A stretch of 64,000 bases of DNA from Paracoccaceae bacterium (GTDB taxonomy: Bacteria > Pseudomonadota > Alphaproteobacteria > Rhizobiales > Stappiaceae): positions 37,427 to 101,426 of the forward strand of contig PARB01000086.1 in assembly GCA_002709505.1 (NCBI GenBank). Direction: 5' to 3'. Below are positions 17,316 through 26,717 of the stretch, piece by piece. Position numbers and translations under genes: made by a program. Every line of letters starts with the position of its first letter. Positions within the stretch are counted from its first letter, which is position 1. Below the pieces are notes generated by a model. That model saw nothing but the letters and a program-made list of their open reading frames with translations, searched no databases and had not been told where the DNA came from.

Positions 17316-18788
17316 ATGCTGGCGCGTAATCCCTGGAGACAGACGCTTGAGGCCCTGTCCCGCTCCCAGGCCATCATCGAGTTCAATGTCGATGGCACGA
17401 TTTTGTGGGCAAACGAGAATTTCCTGTCCACCCTCGGCTACAGGCTTGATGAAGTCGTTGGCAAGCATCACCGAATGTTCGTCGACCCCGACTACGCGCG
17501 CAGCGAGAGCTATCGCAGCTTCTGGGCGCAGCTTGCCCGCGGCGAATTCCATTCCGACGAGTTCCGACGTGTGACCAGGGACGGGCGCGAGGTCTGGATC
17601 CAGGCCTCCTACAATCCGGTGACGAACCGGGCCGGCAAGATCCTCAAGGTGGTGAAAATTGCGTCAGACATCACCGCGCAGAAGACCCGGAATGCCGATT
17701 TCGAAGGACAGGTCCAGGCCATCAATCGCTCACAGGCGGTGATTCATTTCGATCTGGTGGGGAATGTACTGGATGCAAACGACAATTTTCTGGCGGTGAT
17801 GGGCTATTCCCTGCCGGAATTGCAGGGACGCCACCACAGCCTTTTCGTTCCGCCGGAGGAAAAGGATAGCCAGGATTACCAACGGTTCTGGGAGGATCTC
17901 CGGTCGGGGACATTCAAGAGCGGCGAGTTCCGGCGCCTCGGCAAGAACGGGCAACCGGTCTGGATCCAGGCCACCTACAACCCGATCTTCGATGCGGCAG
18001 GGCGGCCGATCAAGATCGTGAAATTTGCCACCGACATTACCGCTCAGGTGCACGAGCGCGCGCGCCGTCAGGAAATTCAGACGCGGATCGACGATCAGTT
18101 GAACGAGGTTTCGCAGGCGATCTCCAGCGCGACGGAACGGTCGGCGCATTCTGCCGAAGCGTCTGGCAAGACGGCCAGCAGCGTCCAGGCCGTGGCCGCT
18201 GCGGTTGAGGAACTGGTTGCCTCGATTCAGGAAATCAGCCGGCAGGTGGATACCTCCCGACAAATCGCGGAGACCGCCGTGAAGGAAGCGACTCAGTCCG
18301 GACAGGTCATTTCAAGTCTCTCCGAGGACGCGAAGACGATCGGCAGCGTGATCGAGCTGATCGACAGTATCGCCAGTCAGACAAATTTGCTCGCTCTCAA
18401 TGCCACCATCGAGGCGGCGCGTGCCGGCGACGCGGGCAAGGGATTTGCCGTTGTGGCGTCCGAGGTCAAAAGCCTCGCCGCCCAGACCAGCCGGGCGACC
18501 GAGGAAATCTCGACACAGATCGGCGCGGTTCAGCAGACCACCGGAGAGGTGGTGCGGGGGATCGATGCCATCATGTCCGTGATCAACCAGATGAGCGACA
18601 TCGCCTCGAGCATTTCGGCGGCCGTGGAGGAACAGTCGTCCGTGTCCGGCGAGATCTCCGCGAACATGCAGTCGGTCGCCTCCGGCGTTGACACCGTCGC
18701 ATCGACCATCGAGCAGCTCTCCGGGGTGACAGCGCAGATTGATGCCGCAACGCGTCGGATCCGCGAGGTTTCCGCGTCCGTGGCGTGA
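17316..18788 (+). CDS. Soluble PAS-PAS methyl-accepting chemotaxis protein
   Basis: The 490-residue protein has no membrane segment. Two PAS domains with similar sequences (about residues 10-120 and 130-245; each ends with VWIQA[ST]YNP and a DITAQ motif) precede the chemoreceptor signalling domain. The hairpin tip holds [25 protein letters not shown] (from about residue 358, quoted in part). It should control CheA kinase from the cytoplasm in response to redox, light or a small ligand. Aerotaxis-type sensing is possible. The gene is flanked by duplicated DeoR gene ends and has a GAGG ribosome site. Confidence 0.93.
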   Translation: MLARNPWRQTLEALSRSQAIIEFNVDGTILWANENFLSTLGYRLDEVVGKHHRMFVDPDYARSESYRSFWAQLARGEFHSDEFRRVTRDGREVWIQASYNPVTNRAGKILKVVKIASDITAQKTRNADFEGQVQAINRSQAVIHFDLVGNVLDANDNFLAVMGYSLPELQGRHHSLFVPPEEKDSQDYQRFWEDLRSGTFKSGEFRRLGKNGQPVWIQATYNPIFDAAGRPIKIVKFATDITAQVHERARRQEIQTRIDDQLNEVSQAISSATERSAHSAEASGKTASSVQAVAAAVEELVASIQEISRQVDTSRQIAETAVKEATQSGQVISSLSEDAKTIGSVIELIDSIASQTNLLALNATIEAARAGDAGKGFAVVASEVKSLAAQTSRATEEISTQIGAVQQTTGEVVRGIDAIMSVINQMSDIASSISAAVEEQSSVSGEISANMQSVASGVDTVASTIEQLSGVTAQIDAATRRIREVSASVA

Positions 18789-18821
18789 GCGGTCAAACGA
18801 CATGCGTGTTGCCTGTCGCTT

Positions 18822-19095
18822 GCCTAGGCCGGTTCTGCGGGCACGATAATGCGGGTGCCGGCCTGCTGCAGCTGGCGGCGGAGCGCCTCCGGGGGCGGAC
18901 GGTCGCAGACGACCGCCGCCACGTCGGTGATATGTCCGCCGCGCACATGCGCCGGCCGGCCGAACTTGCTGGCATCGAGCACGAGATAGGCCTGACGGCA
19001 GTTCGCAAGGATCGCCTGGCGGGCCGTGACCTCCTCTTCGTGGAAGTCGAGCAGCGTGCCGTCGGCATCGACGCCGGCAACGCCGAAGATGCCGA
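18822..19095. repeat. Right copy of the 274-bp direct repeat (within intact DeoR gene)
   Basis: This is the partner of the block at 16837-17110, at an offset of 1985 bases. It forms the 3' end of the intact DeoR-family gene, so this copy is probably the original. Confidence 0.9.
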
Positions 19096-19606
19096 TATCG
19101 ACCTTGTAGCCGGCGAAGAAGCTCTGGGTCTCCGCGCCCAGGATGTCGCAGTCGCCATGGCGCAGGCGGCCTCCGGCGATGGTGACCTCGAAGCTGTCGC
19201 ATAACGAGGCGGCAAAGGCGACATGCAGGTTGTTGGTGAAGATCCGCAGGTTCTTGTGGTGCACCAGCGCCTGCATGACGATCTCGGGCGTGGTTCCGAT
19301 GGAAAACGCCAGGGCGGCGCCGTCGCGCACCTCTTCCGCAACCGCCTCGGCAATCGCGCGCTTTGCCGCGAGATTGAGGATCTGGCGGCGGGCGTAATGC
19401 AGGTTTCCCGTCTGGGCCGGCGGTTCCACGCCGCCATGGGTGCGCCGCAGGATGCCGCGCCGGCACAGTCGCGTCAGATCGCGCCGGATGGTCTGGGTCG
19501 TGACCCCGAAGCGCCGGGCAAGATCCTCCACCGAGGCAAAGCCATCCGACTGCACCAGGTCTGCGATGTCGCGCTGGCGCGGCGTGATGTCCCCTTCGCC
19601 GAACAT
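18824..19606 (-). CDS. DeoR/GlpR-family transcriptional regulator
   Basis: This 260-residue regulator has an N-terminal DeoR helix-turn-helix (VEDLARRFGVTTQTIRRDL, about residues 26-44) and a DeoR C-terminal sensor domain (FSIGTTPEIVMQAL, ILGAETQSFFAGYKVDIGIFG). The family represses sugar or polyol catabolism genes and responds to phosphorylated sugars. No sugar catabolic genes are adjacent, so the target is unknown. The C-terminal third is duplicated at 16839-17110. Confidence 0.92.
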   Translation of the reverse strand: MFGEGDITPRQRDIADLVQSDGFASVEDLARRFGVTTQTIRRDLTRLCRRGILRRTHGGVEPPAQTGNLHYARRQILNLAAKRAIAEAVAEEVRDGAALAFSIGTTPEIVMQALVHHKNLRIFTNNLHVAFAASLCDSFEVTIAGGRLRHGDCDILGAETQSFFAGYKVDIGIFGVAGVDADGTLLDFHEEEVTARQAILANCRQAYLVLDASKFGRPAHVRGGHITDVAAVVCDRPPPEALRRQLQQAGTRIIVPAEPA

Positions 19607-19843
19607 GGATGCGACGATGCTCCCTGGTTATCTGCGGATGGTCGCCCGAAGAGGCAGGCCGTTCGGTTGATCGTTGAACTACGTTCATATGAACATAGCG
19701 TGACGCGAAGGTGCCGTCCCCTTCGCGCGCCCGCTTTTCCCTATTTTGCGCAAAGGGGCTCGCGCGGGATCCGGTACGGGCGCCTCGCCGTAAACGAGAA
19801 GAGGCCGTGACCGCGTGCTGGCGCGACAGGACCCGACTCGTTT

Positions 19844-19895
19844 TTGCAAATGGTTCTCATTTTCATTGACAGTTGCAAATCATTCTCATATTCAT
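19844..19895. promoter_or_regulatory. Two direct-repeat Fur/Mur-like metal boxes
   Basis: Two 23-base segments starting TTGCAAAT at 19844 and 19873 match at 20 positions and are 29 bases apart. Each contains TTCTCAT, giving on the reverse strand the ATGAGAA-N2-ATTTGCAA pattern typical of Fur- and Mur-type boxes. They lie 57-108 bases before the sitA start in a 345-base gap after the divergent DeoR gene. Repression by Mn or Fe is likely; which regulator binds is not determined. Confidence 0.7.
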
Positions 19896-19951
19896 GTTGG
19901 GCACAGGCGGCAGACCGCCGCGCAAGGACAGGCAAAGAGGCGAGGTTGGAC

Positions 19952-20932
19952 ATGCGCGACTGGACGAGACGGCAACTGGTGGTCGGCGCCGCGGCGTTTG
20001 GCCTGATGCTGTCCCTTGCCGCGCCGTCGCCGCTTCGCGCCGAGGGCGAGGCGCTCAAGGTCGTCGCGACCACGGGCATGATCGCCGACGCCGCGCGCCG
20101 CATCGGTGGCGATGCGGTGACCGTGCAGGCCCTGATGGGGCCCGGCGTCGATCCGCATTCCTACCGCCAGACCCGCACCGACATCGTTGCAATGGTGAAC
20201 GCCGATCTGGTGCTGCGCCACGGCCTCTATCTGGAGGCGCAGATGGAGGACTTTTTCGCCGGTCTGGGAAAACGCAAGCCGGTCGTTTCCGTCGCCGAGG
20301 TTCTGCCCCGTGACGCGCTGATCGCCCATGAGGACTATGCCGACAAGTTCGATCCGCACGTCTGGATGGATCCGGACCTGTGGTCCAATGCGATCGTTGC
20401 GGTGCGCGATGCGCTGATCGAGGCGCGGCCGGCGTCGGCAGAGGCCTTCCGCGCCAATGCGGCCGCCCATCTGGAGGAAATCGCCGCACTTGCCGCCTAT
20501 GCGCGCAAGGTGCAGGCGAGCGTTCCGCCGGAGGCGCGCGTGCTGGTCACCGCCCATGACGCCTTCAATTATTTCGGCCGCGCCTATGGGTTCGAGGTGC
20601 TCGGCATCCAGGGGATCTCCACGCAAAGCGAGGCCGGATTGCAGCGCGTGTCGGAACTGGTCGACGTGCTGGTGTCGCGCGGGATCAAGGCGGTCTTCGT
20701 GGAATCCTCCGTGTCCGACCGTAGCGTGCGCGCGCTCATCGAAGGGGCGGCGGCGCGCGGCCATGAGGTCGCCATCGGCGGCGAGCTTTTCTCCGATGCC
20801 ATGGGCGAGGACGGAACCTATGAGGGGACCTATCTCGGCATGATCGACCACAATGCGACGCTGATCGCGCGCGCTCTGGGCGGTGACGCTCCCGAGCGCG
20901 GAGCGACCGGGCGTCTGGCGGCCGGGAGCTGA
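19952..20932 (+). CDS. sitA: Manganese/iron ABC transporter substrate-binding protein (SitA/TroA family)
   Basis: The 326-residue periplasmic metal-binding protein has a signal peptide with a twin-arginine-like start (TRRQLVVGAAAFGLMLSLAA). The cluster A-I metal-binding fold is shown by VVATTGMIADAARRIGG, GVDPHSYRQT (first His ligand), DPHVWMDPDLW (second), and a C-terminal segment with GTYEGTYLGMIDHN. The two-permease layout downstream matches Sit/Tro/Mnt importers, pointing to Mn or Fe rather than Zn. The metal itself is inferred. Regulated by the boxes just upstream. Confidence 0.88.
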   Translation: MRDWTRRQLVVGAAAFGLMLSLAAPSPLRAEGEALKVVATTGMIADAARRIGGDAVTVQALMGPGVDPHSYRQTRTDIVAMVNADLVLRHGLYLEAQMEDFFAGLGKRKPVVSVAEVLPRDALIAHEDYADKFDPHVWMDPDLWSNAIVAVRDALIEARPASAEAFRANAAAHLEEIAALAAYARKVQASVPPEARVLVTAHDAFNYFGRAYGFEVLGIQGISTQSEAGLQRVSELVDVLVSRGIKAVFVESSVSDRSVRALIEGAAARGHEVAIGGELFSDAMGEDGTYEGTYLGMIDHNATLIARALGGDAPERGATGRLAAGS

Positions 20933-20987
20933 ACCCGGTAACGTCGCGACACCCGCAACGCCGCCGTCGGGCGGCAGGGAGCCATGA

Positions 20988-21803
20988 ATGTCTGCGCCCA
21001 AGCTTGAACTTGCTGCCGAAGACGGTGCCCGGGCGCCGTCGCCCGCGGAAATCGCCAATGCGTCGCTGGCGCTCAGCGAGATCACGGTCTCCTATGGCGA
21101 GAAGCCGGCGGTGTTTTCCGTCGATGCCGCGCTTCCGCGCGAAAGCATGGTCGCGATTATCGGTCCGAACGGGGCGGGCAAGTCCACGCTCCTGAAGGCC
21201 GCGCTCGGCATCGTGCCGCGGCTGTCCGGCAGCGTGCGTGTGTTCGGCCAGGAGATCGAGCGCGCCCGCGACCGGGTGGCCTATGTGCCGCAGCGCGCCT
21301 CGGTCGACTGGGATTTCCCCACGCGGGTGATCGACGTCGTGCTGATGGGGCTCTACCGCGAGCTCGGGCTGTTGCGCTTCGTGCGCAAGACGCACCGGGA
21401 GCGCGCGCGTGCCTGCCTGGAGCGGGTCGGCATGGCCGATTTCGCGGAGCGCCAGATCGGCCAGCTCTCGGGCGGCCAGCAGCAGCGTGTCTTCCTGGCC
21501 CGCGCGCTGGCGCAGGATGCGGATCTCTATCTGCTCGACGAGCCCTTCGCCGGCGTAGATGCGGCGACCGAAAAGGCGATCATCGACGTGCTGCATACCC
21601 TCAAGGCGGCGCGCAAGACCGTGGTCTGCGTCCACCACGACCTGGCGACGGTGGTCGATTATTTCGACCACGTGCTCCTGATCAACGTGCGCAAGATCGC
21701 CGAAGGGCCGACGGCCACCACCTTTACCTCGGACAATCTCCAGGCAACCTACGGCGGGCGGCTGGCCTCCACCCATATCGACCAGCTCAAGCTGTCGAGC
21801 TGA
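20988..21803 (+). CDS. sitB: Manganese/iron ABC transporter ATP-binding protein
   Basis: The 271-residue ATPase has Walker [10 protein letters not shown], signature LSGGQQQR and Walker [15 protein letters not shown]. The conserved [21 protein letters not shown] segment is typical of the Mn/Fe/Zn importer ATPases. It lies between the binding protein and two permeases. A 20-residue acidic/Ala-rich N-terminal extension precedes the ATPase core. Confidence 0.92.
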   Translation: MSAPKLELAAEDGARAPSPAEIANASLALSEITVSYGEKPAVFSVDAALPRESMVAIIGPNGAGKSTLLKAALGIVPRLSGSVRVFGQEIERARDRVAYVPQRASVDWDFPTRVIDVVLMGLYRELGLLRFVRKTHRERARACLERVGMADFAERQIGQLSGGQQQRVFLARALAQDADLYLLDEPFAGVDAATEKAIIDVLHTLKAARKTVVCVHHDLATVVDYFDHVLLINVRKIAEGPTATTFTSDNLQATYGGRLASTHIDQLKLSS

Positions 21804-21809
21804 TCGGCC

Positions 21810-23033
21810 ATGCCCGACGCCATCCTCTCCGCGCTTCTGTTCCAGGCCGGCTACAACGCGGCTCTCGTTGCGATCGGATCCGCGCTGCTGGGGATCGCCG
21901 CCGGCGCCGGCGGCACCTTCCTGTTCCTGCGCAAGCGCGCATTGATCAGCGATGCGGTGGCCCATGCCACGCTGCCCGGCATTGGACTTGCCTTCATCGC
22001 CATGGTCGCGCTTGGCGGCGACGGCCGCAATCTTGTCGGGCTGCTGGCCGGTTCGGCGGTGTCGGCCGCCGTCGGGCTGCTGCTGGTCGACTGGATCGTG
22101 CGCCACACCCGCCTTGCCGAGGATGTTGCCATCGGCGCGGTCCTGTCGGTGTTCTTCGGCCTGGGCATCGTGTTGCTCACCGTGATCCAGACCATGTCGA
22201 GCGGGCGCCAGGCGGGGCTGGAAGGCTTTCTGCTGGGCTCGACCGCGGGCATGCTGCGGCAGGATGCCCTGGTGATTGCCGTTGGCGGGGCGCTGGCGCT
22301 GGCGGTTCTGGTGCTGCTGCGCCGGCCGATGACGCTGGTCGCCTTCGATCCGGGCTATGCGGCCGCGCGCGGCGTGCGGGTGCAGGCCGTCGATCTCGCC
22401 ATGATGGGGCTGGTGCTCGCCGTCACCGTGATCGGGCTGAAGGTCGTCGGCCTGATCCTGATCGTCGCCATGCTGATCATCCCGCCGGTGACGGCGCGGC
22501 TGTGGAGCGAGCGGACCGATACCGTGGTGGCGGTCGCGGGCCTGCTCGGCGGGCTTGCCGGCTATCTCGGGGCGGCGATCTCTGCCTCCGCGCCCAATCT
22601 GCCGACCGGGCCGATCATCGTGCTCGTGTCGTTCTCGCTGTTTTGTTTCTCGCTGCTGATGGCGCCCAGCCGGGGCGTGCTTGCCGCCGCGGTGCGCCAC
22701 CGGCGGTTCCAGCGCCGGGTGCACCGCCGGCAAGGCCTGCTGGCGCTGGCCCGCAACGAGCCGATCCTCGATCCGTTGACGCTGAAAGTGCTGCGCCGGG
22801 AAGGGCTTATCCGGCCCGACAAGGTGGCCACCGACGCCGGACGGGCCCGGGCCGCCAAGGCGCTCAGGGACGAGCGCCGCTGGGAGGTGGCGCGGCGGAT
22901 GCACCAGGACGAGGGGACCTCGGGCCGCTACGACGGGCTGACCTCCATCGAGACGGTGCTGACGCCGGACGAGATCGCCGCGATCGACGCGGAGATCGGT
23001 GCGCCGCGGCTTGCCGATCAGGGAGCCAGCTGA
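21810..23033 (+). CDS. sitC: Metal ABC transporter permease with C-terminal winged-helix-like extension
   Basis: The 407-residue protein has an ABC-3 family permease domain (FLFLRKRALISDAVAHATLPG, GAVLSVFFGLGIVLLT, VGLILIVAMLIIPPVTARLW) in about residues 1-285. The remaining 120 residues are soluble and charged, with LDPLTLKVLRREGLI and LTPDEIAAIDAEIG. They resemble the winged-helix/DtxR-like tails fused to some TroC/YtgC permeases. The tail could sense metal or regulate the transporter; this is inference. It starts 6 bases after sitB. Confidence 0.88.
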   Translation: MPDAILSALLFQAGYNAALVAIGSALLGIAAGAGGTFLFLRKRALISDAVAHATLPGIGLAFIAMVALGGDGRNLVGLLAGSAVSAAVGLLLVDWIVRHTRLAEDVAIGAVLSVFFGLGIVLLTVIQTMSSGRQAGLEGFLLGSTAGMLRQDALVIAVGGALALAVLVLLRRPMTLVAFDPGYAAARGVRVQAVDLAMMGLVLAVTVIGLKVVGLILIVAMLIIPPVTARLWSERTDTVVAVAGLLGGLAGYLGAAISASAPNLPTGPIIVLVSFSLFCFSLLMAPSRGVLAAAVRHRRFQRRVHRRQGLLALARNEPILDPLTLKVLRREGLIRPDKVATDAGRARAAKALRDERRWEVARRMHQDEGTSGRYDGLTSIETVLTPDEIAAIDAEIGAPRLADQGAS

Positions 23034-23035
23034 CC

Positions 23036-23962
23036 ATGGATGCCTTTCTGCAACTCTCTCTCGCGCCGATCCTGATCGGCGTGCTTTCGGCGATCGCCTG
23101 CGCGCTTCCGGGCAATTTCCTGATCCTGCGCCGGCAGGCGCTGATCGGCGATGCGATCAGCCATGTGGTGCTGCCGGGCATCGTCGTCGCCTTTCTCGCC
23201 ACCGGGGTCATCGCGGCGCTGCCGATGCTGGTCGGCGCTGCCGGGGCAGCGCTGGTCGCCGTGGTGCTGATCGAGACGATCAAGCGGGTCGGGCGGATCG
23301 AGCCGGGGGCTGCGATGGGCGTCGTCTTCACCGCCATGTTCGCCGGCGGCGTGCTCTTGCTGGAGCAGACCGACACAAGCGCGGTGCATCTCGACGTCGA
23401 GCATGCGCTGATGGGCAATCTGGAAAGCCTGATCTGGTTCGACGCCGCCGGCTGGGGCTCGCTTGTCGATCCGGCAGCGCTTGCCGGGCTGCCGCCGGAA
23501 CTGCCGCGGATCGCCGTGGTGGCCGCCGTGATCGCGCTGCTCACCTTCGTGTTCTGGCGTCCGCTCAAACTGTCGACCTTCGACGAGGGCTTTGCCGCGA
23601 CCGTCGGCGTGCCGACGCGGACGATCGGGCTGGCGCTTGTCGCAGCCTCCGCCGTCGCCGCCGTCGCCGCCTTCGATGCGGTCGGCTCGATCATCGTCAT
23701 CGCCATGTTCATCTGTCCGCCGGCGGCGGCCCGGCTGATGACCAACCGGCTGGAGGCACAGGTCGGCTGGAGCATCGTCTTCGCCACGGTGTCCGCCATC
23801 CTCGGCTATGTGTTCGCCGGCTATGGTCCGCTGTGGTTCGGCGCGCAGAATGCCGTCAGTGCCGCCGGCATGATCGCGGCGGTATCGGGCGCCATTCTCG
23901 CCGTCGCCTGTGTCGCGGCGCCGCACCGGCGTCGCATCGGTGCCGCGCAGGGGCAGGGCTAG
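23036..23962 (+). CDS. sitD: Metal ABC transporter permease (second)
   Basis: The 308-residue membrane protein belongs to the ABC-3 family: FLILRRQALIGDAISHVVLPG, GAAMGVVFTAMFAGGVLLL, GSIIVIAMFICPPAAARLM. It starts 2 bases after the previous stop and completes the heterodimeric channel of the importer. It lacks the long C-terminal tail of its partner. Confidence 0.92.
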   Translation: MDAFLQLSLAPILIGVLSAIACALPGNFLILRRQALIGDAISHVVLPGIVVAFLATGVIAALPMLVGAAGAALVAVVLIETIKRVGRIEPGAAMGVVFTAMFAGGVLLLEQTDTSAVHLDVEHALMGNLESLIWFDAAGWGSLVDPAALAGLPPELPRIAVVAAVIALLTFVFWRPLKLSTFDEGFAATVGVPTRTIGLALVAASAVAAVAAFDAVGSIIVIAMFICPPAAARLMTNRLEAQVGWSIVFATVSAILGYVFAGYGPLWFGAQNAVSAAGMIAAVSGAILAVACVAAPHRRRIGAAQGQG

Positions 23963-23968
23963 GCGACA

Positions 23969-23986
23969 GGCCCGGGCGTCCGGGCC
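23969..23986 (+). terminator. Hairpin after the metal transporter operon
   Basis: GGCCCGG (23969-23975) pairs perfectly with CCGGGCC (23980-23986) around a GCGT loop, six bases after the sitD stop. No T tract follows. Confidence 0.5.
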
Positions 23987-24149
23987 GATTGCCGTCCGAG
24001 ACACCTTGCCCGGCGCTCAGAAGCGTCTCCGGACTGCGGACAACATGATCTTCCCTTTGCCAAGATCCGGTGTGCGGCGCGAGGCTGCGCCGCATCTCGC
24101 TAGCACTCGGTCAAACCCTCGACGGACCGCCCGCACCGGCCTTCGGAGG

Positions 24150-24352
24150 TGGATTAAAATTCTGAAATTTCGATGATATTTATAATATAATACTAACTAT
24201 ACACGCAAATCGTGTAAAATTGTTATTTGGGTTGCAATCAAAACTCAACGGAAGCGGCTCAAATTCACTTGTAAGTTGCGATATCGAATGTCACTCTTCT
24301 CGCATAGGTAGATTTCTGAATTTCTTCTAATTTATCGCGATGCGAGGACGCC
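24150..24352 (+). promoter_or_regulatory. AT-rich promoter region of the four-gene unknown operon
   Basis: About 200 bases before the gene at 24353 are strikingly AT-rich (for example TTATAATATAATACTAAC near 24180-24198) in a GC-rich chromosome. No gene is visible. Several TATAAT-like -10 candidates exist, so I do not choose one. With the less AT-rich 23987-24149 this makes a 366-base gap without genes. The composition suggests a regulated or acquired promoter. Confidence 0.6.
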
Positions 24353-26713
24353 ATGTTTGACATCACCACAGTGCGCGAAATCGATTACGGCCCGAACAGC
24401 GTTGTCTATGTCTATCAGGACCACGACAATCCCAAGCTCTGGTACATGGTGCCGGTTCCCACGCTGCGGACGTTGAATGGCGCTCCCGCCTTCTCGATCA
24501 CTGAATATACCAGGAACGGCGGGGGGATATCGGGGCTTTGCACCTTCGAGATGGAGCTCGTCCAGCCGCTGGCGGCCCGACAGGCCGCGGAGCAGGTGCT
24601 GGGCGACGACATCAGCTGGGGCGGGTTCACCTGGGTCGGCGGCACGGCCTATTTCTACTATGACATCGAGGGCGAGACGGAGGTTCTGGCGGTCGAGCCC
24701 ACCCTCTACGGGACCAATGTCGCGGCCTTCCAGATCCCGCTCGAGACACCGGAGGCGCTGAACACCTTCAAGGCCGCCTATTCCGAAGGCGGCGGCGCCT
24801 CGCCCTTCCGCATCGAATACGACATGCAGGTGCTGACCAAGCTTCTCGGCGCCAAGGCCACGGTCAAATACGTCGCCGAGGCCGCCATCCACTACGAGAA
24901 GACCTACAAGACGGTTCGCGATACCTGGGGCAACCAGAAACAGGTCCTGCAGGACGTCAAGCAGGTGCTGCAGCAGTCGGGCGCGGGCGAGGTGCATGTG
25001 GAAATCGGCGCCGGCAGCTCGCAGGAGCTGGAGCAGCGCGTGCGCGACTGGGGCTGGACGACGCTGGAGAACCAGGTGGCGAACACGGTCGCGGCCGCCG
25101 CGACCATGGCCACGGGCCCCAATCCGGTTTCGGCGACAACCTCCTTCGAGCAGACCTACAGCGAAGACACGGTGATCGACTGGTCGACGCCCGTCTCAAG
25201 CTTCATGCGCAAGTTCTCGACCGAGGAGTGGAACAAGCTCTTCATCGAGGTCGACAACCGCAAACTGTCGGTCGTGTTCAACCTGATCGGCCAGCTGACC
25301 CGCACGGACAATGGCGATGCGGTCGCCGAATCCGTGACGGTCACCGTCGACTATCCGACGCGAACGACCGGCAACACCTTCGTGCTGATCGTTTCCGACG
25401 GCGCCCAGTCGTCGATGATCTACGAGGCACCCGGCGATTTTCCCGGCGGGTCCTACAATGCCGAGTTCACCTATTCCTATGTGATCCAGTTCAAGGACGG
25501 CACCAGCTTCCAGAGCGACCCCGTCACCACCACCGACACATTGATCAACATCACGCCGAACGTTTTCGGCACGCGTCAGGTGAGCTTTATCGGCCAGTCG
25601 ATCCCGTTCCTGACCGGCTCGCCGCCGAAAGGCACCGTCAAGGCGGTCAATATCGACTTCTTCTTCGCGCCGCCCTCCGGCAGTCCGGCCATCGTCCAGA
25701 CCAAGACGATGACCGACAACGGCGAAAACGGAGCGGTGCTGTTCGAGAGCTTCTACAATCTCCCCATCGGCCAGGCCTACAGCTACCGGCTGCGCTACCA
25801 GATGTCGGACAATTCCGAGGTGATCTCGCAACCGCCGGGCGCCTTGTCCAGCGCACCGGACAATACCAATTCCGGCAATGCGGATATCGTGTTCGTGAAG
25901 GATCCGAAGGGGCTGTTCACCCAGTTCACGCTGCGTGCCTTCAACTATACGAACCAGAACCAGGACCTGCTGCTGGTCGATGTCAACGCGCAGTATTTCG
26001 ATCCGGCGAATGATCCCAACGGCTGGCTCTACGAGAACACCTGGTCGAACTGGCAGCCCACCGGTCTGCTCAGCTTCGCCGAGCCGCGCTGGAATTTCGA
26101 GGCGGTCGATAACACCAACTCGGCCTATTACAACATCGCGGGAACGATCTTCTACTCGGACGGGTCCGACTTCACGCTCGCGAACTACAAGCAGTCGAGC
26201 GAGTACAAGACGCTGACGATCACCAATACGATCGAGAATTACAGCGTTCTTGTCGACACCACCCTGATCGACTGGACCAAGGTGGCCAGCGTCAATCTGA
26301 CGATGTTCCAGCTGAAGAAGACGGCGAAGGAGGAACTCGGCGACACGCTGCCCGATTTCTTCACCAAGCCGCGCGAGGAGATGACCAGCGAGGAACGGGC
26401 GACCGCGGCCGGGTCGCAGGACAACCTGCTGCTGTTCAGCATTCTCAGCCCGGCCGGTACGCCGCAGGTCGACGATCTCAACCGTTACTACGGCGTCCAG
26501 CGGCTGCGCGACGATCCGCTCGTTGAGTTCTATTACACCGCCGTCTACGTGATGAAGAGCGACGGCGAGCAGCGCACGCTGACGGACCAGAAGGTGGAAG
26601 GAAAGCTGTCGGTGGAATTGCCGGCGCTGCCGCCGACCACGGTAAAGCCCGGTATCGTGCGTCACAGCATCGAGCCCGAGGCACTCGCAGCCCATATGCG
26701 CGTCGCGGGCTAG
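24353..26713 (+). CDS. Unknown 786-residue beta-rich protein, first gene of operon
   Basis: I do not recognise this protein. There is no signal peptide or membrane segment. Residues 1-130 look like one domain (start MFDITTVREIDYGPNSVVYVY), about 150-260 include a helical, charged part (KTYKTVRDTWGNQKQVLQDV), and about 300-650 look like three successive beta-sandwich units. Each unit has a YxxxFxDG-type strand pair: YVIQFKDGTSF, LRYQMSDNSEV and GTIFYSDGSDF. The repeats and aromatic/Asn-rich strands resemble structural or adhesion proteins. It is 4 bases from the next gene and heads a four-gene operon. A ribosome site GAGGA precedes the ATG. Confidence 0.85.
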   Translation: MFDITTVREIDYGPNSVVYVYQDHDNPKLWYMVPVPTLRTLNGAPAFSITEYTRNGGGISGLCTFEMELVQPLAARQAAEQVLGDDISWGGFTWVGGTAYFYYDIEGETEVLAVEPTLYGTNVAAFQIPLETPEALNTFKAAYSEGGGASPFRIEYDMQVLTKLLGAKATVKYVAEAAIHYEKTYKTVRDTWGNQKQVLQDVKQVLQQSGAGEVHVEIGAGSSQELEQRVRDWGWTTLENQVANTVAAAATMATGPNPVSATTSFEQTYSEDTVIDWSTPVSSFMRKFSTEEWNKLFIEVDNRKLSVVFNLIGQLTRTDNGDAVAESVTVTVDYPTRTTGNTFVLIVSDGAQSSMIYEAPGDFPGGSYNAEFTYSYVIQFKDGTSFQSDPVTTTDTLINITPNVFGTRQVSFIGQSIPFLTGSPPKGTVKAVNIDFFFAPPSGSPAIVQTKTMTDNGENGAVLFESFYNLPIGQAYSYRLRYQMSDNSEVISQPPGALSSAPDNTNSGNADIVFVKDPKGLFTQFTLRAFNYTNQNQDLLLVDVNAQYFDPANDPNGWLYENTWSNWQPTGLLSFAEPRWNFEAVDNTNSAYYNIAGTIFYSDGSDFTLANYKQSSEYKTLTITNTIENYSVLVDTTLIDWTKVASVNLTMFQLKKTAKEELGDTLPDFFTKPREEMTSEERATAAGSQDNLLLFSILSPAGTPQVDDLNRYYGVQRLRDDPLVEFYYTAVYVMKSDGEQRTLTDQKVEGKLSVELPALPPTTVKPGIVRHSIEPEALAAHMRVAG

Positions 26714-26717
26714 GAAA

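Noticed and set aside
20736..22904. Long minus-strand open frame of 722 codons over the sit operon
   Set aside because: It is a shadow of the GC-rich sitABC genes, rich in Arg, His, Gln and Asp, with no domain signature; the plus strand has clear transport genes.
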